The position numbers and the translations under genes were made by a program. A DNA stretch of 31,800 nt from an uncultured Bacteroidales bacterium (lineage in GTDB: Bacteria > Bacteroidota > Bacteroidia > Bacteroidales > UBA932). Location of the stretch: positions 1 through 31,800 of the forward strand of contig CAJOQW010000050.1 in the NCBI GenBank assembly GCA_905236955.1. The letters run 5' to 3'. The notes under the pieces were generated by a model. It ran no database searches. It worked only from the letters and a program-made list of their open reading frames with translations, and was not told the origin of the DNA. Of this stretch, positions 24,934 through 31,800 are shown one piece after another (the stretch's first letter is position 1; each line of letters starts with the position of its first letter).

Positions 24934-26703
24934 CTATTCCTTCACCGGCCGCAGGTCCAGGAACAGTTCATCGAGCTGTTTCCGGTCTATCACGCTGGGT
25001 GCGCCGAGCATGATGTCCTTGCCCTGGTTGTTCTTCGGGAAGGCTATGTAGTCGCGGATGGTATCGCTGCCGCCGAAGAGTGCGCAGACGCGGTCCAGCC
25101 CGAAGGCAAGGCCTCCGTGGGGAGGTGCCCCGTACTTGAAAGCGTTGATCAGGAAGCCGAACTTGCGCTGCATCTCTTCGGGGCCGATGCCGATTATCTC
25201 GAACATGCGCGCCTGGTCCTTGGGGTTGTGGATGCGGATCGAGCCCCCGCCCAGTTCGGTGCCGTTGAGCACGAAATCGTATGCGTTGGCGCACACCTTA
25301 AGGATATCTTCCGGCTTGTCGGAATAATAATACTGCAGATGTTCGGGCTTGGGAGCCGTGAAGGGATGGTGCAGGGCGTCCCATTTGTTTTCCTCGTCGT
25401 TCCACTCGAAGAGCGGGAAGTCGGTGAGCCACAGGGGAGCGAAGACATCGCTCCGGCGGAGCCCCATGCGGTTGCCCAGTTCGATGCGGAGCTGGCCGAG
25501 CTGGGTCTGGGTCCTGCGCTTTTCGCCGCAGAGCACGAGGACGAGGTCGCCCCTGGAGGCTTCCACCGCCCCGGCTATCTTCAGCAGGTCTTCGGGCGAG
25601 AAGAATTTATCTACCGAGCTCTTGAAGCTGCCGTCCTCGTTCAACTTGATATATACCAAGCCCTTGGCTCCGACCTGGGGGCGCTTTACCCAGTCGGTGA
25701 GCTCGTCCGTCTGCTTGCGGGTGTAGGCAGCGGCCCCCGGGACGGCGATGGCCCCAACGTAAGGTACGCCGTCGAAAACGCCGAACCCGTGTCCCTGGGC
25801 AAGGGGCGTGATTTCGTGCAGGAGCATTCCATAGCGGATGTCCGGTTTGTCGGAGCCGTACTTGTCCATGCCGTCGAACCAGGTCATCCGCGGGATGGGA
25901 TTGGGTATGTCGATGTCCAGGATGCTCTTGAACAGATGCCTCATCATGCCTTCGAACATGCCCAGCACGTCCTCCTGCTCGACGAAACTCATCTCGCAGT
26001 CTATCTGGGTGAACTCGGGCTGACGGTCGGCACGGAGGTCTTCGTCGCGGAAGCATTTCACGATCTGGAAATAACGGTCCATTCCGGCTACCATGAGCGA
26101 CTGCTTGAGGGTCTGCGGACTCTGGGGCAGGGCGTAGAAGGTGCCGGGATTCATGCGGGAAGGCACGACGAAGTCGCGGGCGCCTTCGGGCGTGGAGTTG
26201 ATGAGGAAGGGTGTTTCTATTTCCAGGAAGTCATTGGAGTCGAGATAATTGCGGACTTCGTGACAGATGCGGTGACGCAGTTTCAAGGCCTTCTGCAGGG
26301 GGTTCCTGCGAAGGTCCAGGTAGCGGTATTTCGCACGGATGTCCTCGCCGCCGTCGGTGTTGTCCTCGATGGTGAACGGGGGAGTCAGGCTCTCGTTGAG
26401 GACATTCACTTCGTTCAGGCGGATTTCGATGTCGCCGGTGGGGATTTTGGGATTCTTGCTGGAACGCTCCACCACCTCGCCGGTGGCCTGGATGACGAAT
26501 TCCCTGCCCAGGGCGGCCACCTTTTCCACCAGCTGCGCGGGAGCATCCGCCTCGACTACCAGCTGGGTGATGCCGTAGCGGTCCCTGAGGTCGATGAAAG
26601 TCATGCCGCCGAGTTTGCGCGAGCGCTGCACCCAGCCAGCAAGGGTTACTGTCTTTCCTGCGTCCGAAATGCGGAGTTCTCCGCAAGTATGATTGCGATA
26701 CAT
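24934..26703 (-). CDS. aspS: Aspartyl-tRNA synthetase
   Basis: 589 residues, the bacterial type. The N-terminal OB-fold anticodon-binding domain (LAGWVQRSRKLGGMTFIDLRDRYG) is followed by the class II core. Motif 2 lies around FRDEDLRADRQPEFTQIDCEMSF and motif 3 in GLAFGLDRVCALFGG. The bacterial insertion domain is in the middle. It charges tRNA-Asp. The start lies 15 bases after the second P-II-like gene with no room for its own promoter there, so it is most likely the last gene of the DUF1538/P-II operon. Confidence 0.97.
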   Translation of the reverse strand: MYRNHTCGELRISDAGKTVTLAGWVQRSRKLGGMTFIDLRDRYGITQLVVEADAPAQLVEKVAALGREFVIQATGEVVERSSKNPKIPTGDIEIRLNEVNVLNESLTPPFTIEDNTDGGEDIRAKYRYLDLRRNPLQKALKLRHRICHEVRNYLDSNDFLEIETPFLINSTPEGARDFVVPSRMNPGTFYALPQSPQTLKQSLMVAGMDRYFQIVKCFRDEDLRADRQPEFTQIDCEMSFVEQEDVLGMFEGMMRHLFKSILDIDIPNPIPRMTWFDGMDKYGSDKPDIRYGMLLHEITPLAQGHGFGVFDGVPYVGAIAVPGAAAYTRKQTDELTDWVKRPQVGAKGLVYIKLNEDGSFKSSVDKFFSPEDLLKIAGAVEASRGDLVLVLCGEKRRTQTQLGQLRIELGNRMGLRRSDVFAPLWLTDFPLFEWNDEENKWDALHHPFTAPKPEHLQYYYSDKPEDILKVCANAYDFVLNGTELGGGSIRIHNPKDQARMFEIIGIGPEEMQRKFGFLINAFKYGAPPHGGLAFGLDRVCALFGGSDTIRDYIAFPKNNQGKDIMLGAPSVIDRKQLDELFLDLRPVKE

Positions 26704-26718
26704 ATCTTGAATAATTTT

Positions 26719-27033
26719 TTATTCCTTGATCGTGGTTGTGCGGGAGACGGGGAGCGAGAAGGCTATCCCAGCCGATTCCGTTCCGATGCCGCTAACTTGG
26801 TAAACGGCATGTAGGACGGCGTCCTTGATGCTGCCGGGAACCAGGAGGATGAGCATCTCCTTGTCGGTCTGGATGTTGATGTTGAAGAATTCCTCTGCTT
26901 CGGGGTTGGCCATGCCGCGGGCGCGCAGGATGGTGCCGCCTTTGGCGCCGGCATTCCTGGCGGCCTCCATGACTATCTGCGAGAATCCTGTGTTCACTAT
27001 GCAGACCACGAGTTCAAACATGTTTTCAGCCAT
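26719..27033 (-). CDS. P-II-like regulatory protein B
   Basis: 104 residues with the size and strand-helix-strand rhythm of the P-II (GlnB) superfamily. It begins FELVVCIVNTGFSQIVMEAARNAGAKGGTILRARG, as in the first beta-alpha-beta unit, and ends in GIAFSLPVSRT. The long T-loop with its uridylylated Tyr is not recognisable, so this is not classical GlnB/GlnK. It starts one base after the stop of the other P-II-like gene. P-II relatives often bind a nucleotide and gate a neighbouring transporter. Here the obvious partner is the DUF1538 membrane protein two genes upstream. The ligand is unknown. Confidence 0.75.
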   Translation of the reverse strand: MAENMFELVVCIVNTGFSQIVMEAARNAGAKGGTILRARGMANPEAEEFFNINIQTDKEMLILLVPGSIKDAVLHAVYQVSGIGTESAGIAFSLPVSRTTTIKE

Positions 27034-27034
27034 A

Positions 27035-27406
27035 TTACGATTCCTCCTTGACGGTTCTTTTGTCGTTGCTCAAAAATCCATATGTAAGGGTGCCTATCAC
27101 GCTGGTCAGCGGTACTGTAAATGCTATGCCCTTGTAGTCCTTCCCTTTCTTGAAGGTGTCGTCGAGCAGGGAAATGAGGGCATCCGCCTGGTCTGCCCTG
27201 ACAATGCTGGTTATTAATGACTTGGGTCTTTCAGTAAGGCCCACGTAATCCAAAATGAGGTGCGTCGTGCCCTTCGCCGGCATAGTCAGTTGCAAATTGG
27301 CCTGGCTCGACCGGATGAGACTGGTGAAATAGGCTGCCTTGTCGTTGTGGACTATGGCTACCAGCACTTCCAGTTTCATCGGGGCTATGTTCCGTGTAGC
27401 TTCCAT
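27035..27406 (-). CDS. P-II-like regulatory protein A
   Basis: 123 residues. The core from about residue 10 (MKLEVLVAIVHNDKAAYFTSLIRSS) has P-II-like spacing and ends in KGIAFTVPLTSVIG, closely matching GIAFSLPVSRT at the same place in the neighbouring protein. The two are diverged paralogues. It starts one base after the DUF1538 stop, so translation is probably coupled. Met10 is an alternative start, which would remove nine residues. No T-loop tyrosine is visible. Membership of the P-II fold is inferred from pattern and neighbourhood, less firmly than for protein B. Confidence 0.68.
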   Translation of the reverse strand: MEATRNIAPMKLEVLVAIVHNDKAAYFTSLIRSSQANLQLTMPAKGTTHLILDYVGLTERPKSLITSIVRADQADALISLLDDTFKKGKDYKGIAFTVPLTSVIGTLTYGFLSNDKRTVKEES

Positions 27407-27407
27407 A

Positions 27408-28967
27408 CTATTCGAAATAGATTATCTGGTCGTCCGCGGCTGCAAGGATGCGCTGCATGGCCTTGTTGTCGCGCCGGCGTACGCTCATTACCGACTTGAA
27501 GCCCAGGCTCTGGATGGTTATGAGCGGAGTCATGGCCACCATTGAAACGACCCCGAAGGCGAAATCCAAGACCGCGCTCCCGCCCTGCATGGTGCAGCAG
27601 GCGCCGATTACCAGGGGCAATATGAAACTGGATGTCAGCGGGCCGCTGGCCACTCCGCCGGAGTCGAAGGCGATTGCCGTATAAAGTTTGGGCACGAAGA
27701 AGGACAGGCCCAGGGATATCAGGTAGCCCGGAATGAGGTAATACAGCAGCGAGAACCCGAAATATACGCGCAGGACCGAAAGACCGATGGAAACGCCTAC
27801 GCCCACGGAGAGGGCGGTCATCATCTGGGTTTTCGACACCTCGCCTCCGGTTATTTCCTCCACCTGGTTGTTGAGCACGTGGACGGCCGGCTCGGCCAGC
27901 ACCACCACCATGCCCAGGATGAAGGCGAAGCCTATGAGCAGCGCTGGACTGTGGGCGGCCATCTGGCTGCCGATCTTGAAGCCGATGGGCATGAAGGCCA
28001 GGGTTACCGCCGCGAGGAAGAGCACCAGCCCCACGAAAGTATAGACTATCCCGATGATGATCTGGACTATCTTGGACTTGGGCAGCCTGAGGACCAAGGC
28101 CTGCAGGATGAAGAAGAAAACGACAATGAGCACGAGCGACTTGCCCACTTCCTGCATTTTTTCCAGGAACAGCACGCCTGCGCCTTCTTCGAGTATGGAT
28201 TCCATGGAGAAGTCGGGGACGGCGTAGGTGAGGCTGCCGGTGGAAGTCATCGAAAGCAGGAGCACCGCGGCGATGGGGCCTACCGAACAGAGGGCGATGA
28301 GGCCGAAGGAGTTCTCGCTCGCGTTCCGCCCGCCCACGCTGAGCGCTATGCCCACGCCGAGAGCCATGATGAACGGCACCGTGATGGGCCCCGTGGTGAC
28401 GCCGCCCGAGTCGAAGGACATGGGGAGGAACGAGCCCCTTCCCGATTCTATCAGAAGCGCAGCCATGCAGAACAGGATCATGTAGAAGAACAGCAGCAGG
28501 CTGGTCAGGTCAACGTGGAAAAGGATCTTGACGACCCCGATGAGGAGGAACAGCCCGACGCCTATTCCCACCGTGACGATGAGCAGCGTGCCGTTCATGA
28601 CGGCGCTCACCTGGTTTGAGAGCACGGCAAGGTCGGGTTCGGCGATGGTGATGAGCAGGCCCATGAGGAAGCATACCGTCAGCAGGACCCAGAGTTTGCG
28701 GGATTTGGTGAGGCCTTCGCCTATATACTGCCCCATCGGGGTCATGGCCAGGTCGGCCCCCAGATTGAAGAGGCTGATGCCCGCTATGAGCAGGATTGCG
28801 CCTATTGCGAAGACAGTCAGTTCATTGTGGCTGATATCCACCCACGGTGTGATGGAGAGGACGAATACCAGCACGCTGACAGGCATCACCGAAACCAGCG
28901 ATTCCCTGAGTTTTTGGCCCAGGGATTTGTTGAACTCTTTCAATACGGAGGAAAAGGCTTCAGCCAT
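27408..28967 (-). CDS. DUF1538-family integral membrane protein (putative transporter, internally duplicated)
   Basis: 519 residues from ATG 28967, with many hydrophobic segments. Two halves carry the same signatures. The first has ITIAEPDLAVLSNQVSAV, then FDSGGVTTGPITVPFIMALGVGIA. The second has VVLAEPAVHVLNNQVEEI, then FDSGGVASGPLTSSFILPLVIGA. Such a repeated EP...NQV / DSGG..(S/T)GP layout is typical of transporters built from a duplicated unit, and DUF1538 proteins have no settled substrate that I know of. Two P-II-like genes follow within a base each. The open frame extends 26 codons upstream, but the promoter box at 28972-28979 lies in that part, so the inner ATG is used. Confidence 0.85.
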   Translation of the reverse strand: MAEAFSSVLKEFNKSLGQKLRESLVSVMPVSVLVFVLSITPWVDISHNELTVFAIGAILLIAGISLFNLGADLAMTPMGQYIGEGLTKSRKLWVLLTVCFLMGLLITIAEPDLAVLSNQVSAVMNGTLLIVTVGIGVGLFLLIGVVKILFHVDLTSLLLFFYMILFCMAALLIESGRGSFLPMSFDSGGVTTGPITVPFIMALGVGIALSVGGRNASENSFGLIALCSVGPIAAVLLLSMTSTGSLTYAVPDFSMESILEEGAGVLFLEKMQEVGKSLVLIVVFFFILQALVLRLPKSKIVQIIIGIVYTFVGLVLFLAAVTLAFMPIGFKIGSQMAAHSPALLIGFAFILGMVVVLAEPAVHVLNNQVEEITGGEVSKTQMMTALSVGVGVSIGLSVLRVYFGFSLLYYLIPGYLISLGLSFFVPKLYTAIAFDSGGVASGPLTSSFILPLVIGACCTMQGGSAVLDFAFGVVSMVAMTPLITIQSLGFKSVMSVRRRDNKAMQRILAAADDQIIYFE

Positions 28968-28971
28968 GCTG

Positions 28972-28979
28972 CAAAGATA
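28972..28979 (-). promoter_or_regulatory. -7 box for the DUF1538/P-II/aspS operon (near-leaderless)
   Basis: On the minus strand, TATCTTTG matches TAnnTTTG and ends 4 bases before ATG 28967. Confidence 0.65.
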
Positions 28980-28995
28980 GCAAATATATCGGTCA

Positions 28996-29023
28996 TTGGG
29001 AATGAAAAAACTTGCTATCTTTG
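28996..29023 (+). promoter_or_regulatory. Promoter for yhhQ-queF
   Basis: The -7 box TATCTTTG is at 29016-29023. A TTG at 28996-28998 lies 17 bases upstream, slightly closer than ideal. The predicted leader of about 50 bases contains the riboswitch. Confidence 0.7.
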
Positions 29024-29029
29024 CACCGC

Positions 29030-29076
29030 GAACCTGAAGGTTCAAGTGTCCAAGGTACCACTATAAAAACTTGATC
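29030..29076 (+). promoter_or_regulatory. preQ1-I-type riboswitch in the yhhQ leader
   Basis: P1 pairs AGTG (29045-29048) with CACT (29059-29062). The loop reads TCCAAG then GTAC, ending in the cytosine next to P1 that recognises preQ1 in class I aptamers. The A-rich tail ATAAAAA (29063-29069) is followed by CTTG (29070-29073), which pairs with loop CAAG (29051-29054) to close the pseudoknot. Loop lengths match the Thermoanaerobacter aptamer, and the tail closely resembles that of Bacillus queC. P1 is short (4 bp). A separate GAACC-TGAA-GGTTC hairpin lies at 29030-29043. The pseudoknot ends 3 bases before the start codon, so ligand binding should block translation. Confidence 0.78.
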
Positions 29077-29766
29077 ATGAAACATAAAGCGCAATTTTCA
29101 GTCAATTTTGTGTGCATGGCCGTGCTGTTCACGGTATGCCTCATAACCAGCAATCTGCTGGCTACCAAAGTTTTCGCCATCGGATCCAAGATCACCCTGC
29201 CCTGCGCCGTGCTGGTGTTCCCGTTGTCGTACATCCTCAACGACTGCTTCACCGAAGTGTACGGTTACCGCAAGGCCCGGCTGGTGATATGGCTCGCCTT
29301 CGCCATGAACGTACTGACGGTGTTGTTCGGGCAGATAGCCGTATGGCTTCCCGCCGCAGGTTTCTGGCAGGGAGGCGAACACTTCGATTTCGTCTTTGGA
29401 ATGGCTCCCCGCGTCGTTCTGGGATCGGTCCTGGCTTTCCTTGCCGGCAGCACGCTCAATTCATTGGTGCTAAGCAAGATGAAAGTGGCTTCGGGCGGCC
29501 GCGGTTTCGGCTGGAGGGCCATCCTATCCTCTTTCGCGGGCGAGTTCTGCGACTCCCTCATCTTCATGCCGATAGCATTCTGGGGCACCCCGTTCAGGAC
29601 CCTGGTGACCATGATGCTCGTACAGGTCGGTTTCAAGGTCCTCTACGAAATCGTCATCCTTCCCGTCACCAGCGCTGCTGTGAAGCGGCTCAAAGCCGTC
29701 GAAGGGGAAGACGCCTACGACAGCGGCATCTCGTACAATCCGTTTAAAATCAACGATATAGAATAG
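29077..29766 (+). CDS. yhhQ: Queuosine precursor transporter (YhhQ/QueT-like, DUF165)
   Basis: 229 residues from ATG 29077, about six membrane segments. Family features are NLLATKVFAIG in the first segments, LVFPLSYILNDCFTEVYGYRKARLVIW, and the later GEFCDSLIFMPIAFWG. The family imports preQ0/preQ1 for queuosine tRNA modification. The gene is paired with queF and preceded by a preQ1-type riboswitch, so three independent signs agree. An upstream TTG at 29071 is in frame but lies inside the riboswitch tail and is rejected. queF begins 2 bases after its stop. Confidence 0.93.
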   Translation: MKHKAQFSVNFVCMAVLFTVCLITSNLLATKVFAIGSKITLPCAVLVFPLSYILNDCFTEVYGYRKARLVIWLAFAMNVLTVLFGQIAVWLPAAGFWQGGEHFDFVFGMAPRVVLGSVLAFLAGSTLNSLVLSKMKVASGGRGFGWRAILSSFAGEFCDSLIFMPIAFWGTPFRTLVTMMLVQVGFKVLYEIVILPVTSAAVKRLKAVEGEDAYDSGISYNPFKINDIE

Positions 29767-29768
29767 AT

Positions 29769-30224
29769 ATGGAACGCAAGGAAGAAGGCCTGAAGGCCCT
29801 TGGTAAAAAGACAGCATATGCAACCGGATACGCCCCCGAAGTGCTCGAAACCTTCGTGAACATGAACCGGGAGAATGATTATTGGGTGCGTTTCAACTGT
29901 CCTGAATTCACGTCGCAGTGCCCTGTCACCGGCCAGCCCGACTTCGCCGAAATACGCATCAGCTACATCCCGGACGTGCGCATGGTGGAGAGCAAGAGCC
30001 TGAAGCTTTACCTGGGCTCTTTCCGCAACCACGGGGCTTTCCACGAAGACTGCGTCAACACCATCATGAAGGATCTCATAGGGCTGATGGACCCGAAATA
30101 CATAGAGGTCACGGGCCTCTTCACCCCCCGCGGCGGCATAAGCATCCATCCCTACGCCAATTACGGCCGGCCCGGAACAAAATACGAAGCGCTGGCGGAA
30201 CAGCGCTTCGCATCACACGAATAG
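29769..30224 (+). CDS. queF: NADPH-dependent preQ0 reductase (QueF, unimodular type)
   Basis: 151 residues, the short form of the family. The catalytic Cys51 is in FTSQCPVTGQPDFAEI, and Asp58 completes the active site. The QueF motif ESKSLKLYL (74-82) for NADPH binding and a GGISIHPYANYGRPG segment near the end are present. It reduces the nitrile of 7-cyano-7-deazaguanine to preQ1, the base that is then inserted into tRNA. It is co-transcribed with yhhQ. The genes that make preQ0 (queC, queD, queE) are not in the window, which fits a mixed salvage and reduction module. Confidence 0.96.
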   Translation: MERKEEGLKALGKKTAYATGYAPEVLETFVNMNRENDYWVRFNCPEFTSQCPVTGQPDFAEIRISYIPDVRMVESKSLKLYLGSFRNHGAFHEDCVNTIMKDLIGLMDPKYIEVTGLFTPRGGISIHPYANYGRPGTKYEALAEQRFASHE

Positions 30225-30232
30225 TTTGTATA

Positions 30233-30260
30233 AGAATCTCCGCTTCGCTCAGAATGACAG
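30233..30260 (-). repeat. Interspersed-repeat-like sequence at the queF/peptidase boundary
   Basis: On the minus strand this reads CTGTCATTCTGAGCGAAGCG and then GAGATTCT. Near-identical phrases recur as short dispersed intergenic repeats in many bacterial genomes; this is from memory and there is only one copy in this window. The TGA inside it (30249-30251) is the stop codon of the tricorn-type peptidase, whose last residues LSF are encoded by the repeat edge. Confidence 0.5.
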
Positions 30261-31800
30261 ATCCGGCAGACCCAGGTCCTTGAACGTCCTGGGTGCGGGA
30301 ACCCCGGGAAGCGGCTTGCGGTCCTTGATCTGCTCCAGTGCCACCTCGATGGCCTTGAGCAACTGCTCGTCGGTGCCGTTCCATTCCTTTATCGGGTCGT
30401 TCTCCAGCACAATGTCGGGATCCACCCCGTGGTTCTCCACTATCCATCCGCCCGTCTTGGCGTCGTAGTTGGTGAAGAAGGGAACGCGCACGTCGGTGCC
30501 GTCCATGTACGGGAGCGAGCCGCTTATGCCGATGATGCCGCCCCAGCTGCGGGTGCCTATGACCGTCCCCAGCCCGGCAGCCTTGAAACTCCACGGGAAG
30601 AGGTCGCCGTCGGAAGCGCTGTACTTGTTGATCAGCAGTACCTTCGGGCCGGTCTGGGTGCCTTCGGGGGTGGTGCCGGTAAGGTCGGATCCGCGCCTCA
30701 TGGTAAGACGGTATGCCTCACGCTGCAGGCGCTCGATCACCATCGGGGAGATATTGCCGCCGCCGTTGCCGCGGTCGTCGATGATGAGGGCCTCCTTGTC
30801 GAGCTGGGGGTAATAATAGCGGGCGAACTCACTGAGCCCCTCGACACCCATGTCGGGGATGTAGATGTAGCCCACCTTTCCGCCCGAAAGTTCGTTCACG
30901 GTCCTGATGTTGTTCCGGACCCACTCGTAGTGGTACAGCGGGTACTCGTCGGAGACGGGTTTCACCACCACCTTCTTCCCTCCCTTTGCAGGGGAGTCGT
31001 TTATAGTGAGTTCGGTTAGGACCCCAGCCTTTCCAACAAGTAGGGAGTAAATATTCGGTACATCCTTTACGTCCACCCCGTCTATAGCGGTAATATATTG
31101 TCCTTCAGACACTCCGACTCCGGGCTCGGTGAGGGGCGAACGCAGGATTGCACGGTAGGGAGCACCCTTAAGGATGCGGTCGATGCGGAAGTAGCCGGAA
31201 CCGTCTTTGGAGAGTTCCGCCCCGAGCAGGCCCATGGGGACCTTGTCCGCCGAAGGATAGCTTCCCGGGCTCACATATGCATGTCCGCAGGCCAGTTCGG
31301 AAATCATCTCCCCGATGACGTAATTGAGGTCCAGCCTGGTCTTGACGTATGGCAGCAGCACGGCATATTTCTCCTTGATGGCCTTCCAGTCGCGGCCGTG
31401 CATGTTCTCCAGGTAGAAGCCGTCGCGGAAGGCGCGCCATACCTCGTCGAAGATCTGCGGCCATTCCTGCGAATAATCCACCGTCGCCACCACATCCTTG
31501 GTGGAAACGGGTTCGCCGTGCATCCTGTCCCCGAGCGGGGCGAGTGTGATTCCTCCGCCTTCCATGATTACCGCCTTCTTGTTCCCTGTGCGGTAATTCA
31601 TCCGGCCCTTCGCGGCCTCTTCGCTCTTGCCGGTCCTGAAGTCGAACACCATGGTTCCGCTTCCGCCGGAATACCACACTTTCTTGCCGTCGCAATAGTA
31701 GCTGTAACCGGCGTTGAAGGGGAGTTTCACCACCCTGTCCTGCAGGCCGTCGGGGTCTATCTTCACTTCGACCGAGGGATTTTCCGGCTTGGCGGGAGCC
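30249..31800 (-). CDS. Tricorn-type S41 peptidase, C-terminal part (partial)
   Basis: The frame is open from the window's right edge to the stop at 30249, giving about 516 residues; the N-terminus lies outside. It shows the end of the beta-propeller (IDPDGLQDRVVKLPFNAGYSY), the helical bundle, and CGHAYV with the catalytic His. A PDZ-like domain (GVSEGQYITAIDGVDV) follows, then the protease core with DDRGNGGGN and NKYSASDGDLFPW, whose serine is the nucleophile. The VENHGVDPDI segment supplies the last catalytic-site residues. Such proteins are large, usually exported peptidases that trim peptides in the periplasm of Bacteroidota. Its final codons fall in a repeat-like sequence. Confidence 0.92.
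   Translation of the reverse strand, partial: APAKPENPSVEVKIDPDGLQDRVVKLPFNAGYSYYCDGKKVWYSGGSGTMVFDFRTGKSEEAAKGRMNYRTGNKKAVIMEGGGITLAPLGDRMHGEPVSTKDVVATVDYSQEWPQIFDEVWRAFRDGFYLENMHGRDWKAIKEKYAVLLPYVKTRLDLNYVIGEMISELACGHAYVSPGSYPSADKVPMGLLGAELSKDGSGYFRIDRILKGAPYRAILRSPLTEPGVGVSEGQYITAIDGVDVKDVPNIYSLLVGKAGVLTELTINDSPAKGGKKVVVKPVSDEYPLYHYEWVRNNIRTVNELSGGKVGYIYIPDMGVEGLSEFARYYYPQLDKEALIIDDRGNGGGNISPMVIERLQREAYRLTMRRGSDLTGTTPEGTQTGPKVLLINKYSASDGDLFPWSFKAAGLGTVIGTRSWGGIIGISGSLPYMDGTDVRVPFFTNYDAKTGGWIVENHGVDPDIVLENDPIKEWNGTDEQLLKAIEVALEQIKDRKPLPGVPAPRTFKDLGLPDLSF

Noticed and set aside
24613..26814. 733-codon open frame starting in the deformylase remnant and running opposite aspS
   Set aside because: Only the first 75 or so codons resemble deformylase; the rest is antisense to aspS. 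Not a fusion protein.
27871..27886. Another CACGTG that might be a parS site
   Set aside because: Flanks (TTGAG and GACGG) do not fit the parS consensus; it is a chance hexamer in the DUF1538 gene.
28968..29045. 26-codon upstream extension of the DUF1538 frame
   Set aside because: Contains its own promoter box and part of the yhhQ riboswitch on the other strand.
29071..29076. TTG start for yhhQ
   Set aside because: Lies in the riboswitch tail that pairs with the loop; ATG 29077 is preferred.
1..31800. CRISPR arrays, insertion sequences, phage genes, tRNA or rRNA genes
   Set aside because: No repeated-spacer pattern, transposase, integrase or tRNA-like cloverleaf seen; gaps between genes are too short for most of these.

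Overview
The window comes from a Bacteroidota chromosome, most likely an uncultured, fairly GC-rich member of the Bacteroidales. The evidence is the TAnnTTTG -7 promoter boxes with no Shine-Dalgarno-led starts, a fused SecDF, a CBM20-GH77 MalQ, tricorn-type and PD40 exported proteins, and Bacteroidales-style FrdA/SdhA, ThiL and HflX. The genus cannot be settled from the sequence alone. Almost all of the window is coding. There is no CRISPR array, insertion sequence, prophage, tRNA or rRNA, and no intergenic gap exceeds about 150 bases.

Left part (1-8.1 kb): the end of ruvB; frdA-frdB for fumarate reductase/succinate dehydrogenase, without the cytochrome b gene that usually precedes them; a bidirectional terminator; then tonB-hflX on the minus strand. 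Divergent from tonB is ybeY-mnmG (rRNA and tRNA maturation), which ends against ruvA. Two copies of a near-perfect parS palindrome lie here, one inside mnmG and one filling the gap between mnmG and ruvA, which suggests an origin-proximal location.

Middle (8.1-20.5 kb): sufS-sufE-DUF59-folK form a tightly overlapping operon. glyQS, a ThiL-like protein that has lost its metal-binding aspartates, a small exported protein and dnaE follow on the plus strand and end at a strong terminator shared with the convergent secDF.

Right part (20.5-31.8 kb): a PD40-type exported protein; an SDR-malQ pair; a decayed lipoprotein peptide deformylase; and a minus-strand operon that reads DUF1538 membrane protein, two P-II-like proteins, aspS. 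Divergent from it is a queuosine module, yhhQ-queF, whose leader has a preQ1-I-type riboswitch running almost into the start codon. The window ends in the C-terminal half of a tricorn-type protease whose last codons come from an interspersed-repeat-like sequence.

The points most worth attention are the paired parS sites, the preQ1 riboswitch, the DUF1538/double P-II operon (a candidate little-described regulated transporter), the ThiL-derived pseudoenzyme, and a consistent pattern of -7 boxes only 4-10 bases from start codons, which implies widespread leaderless or near-leaderless mRNAs.
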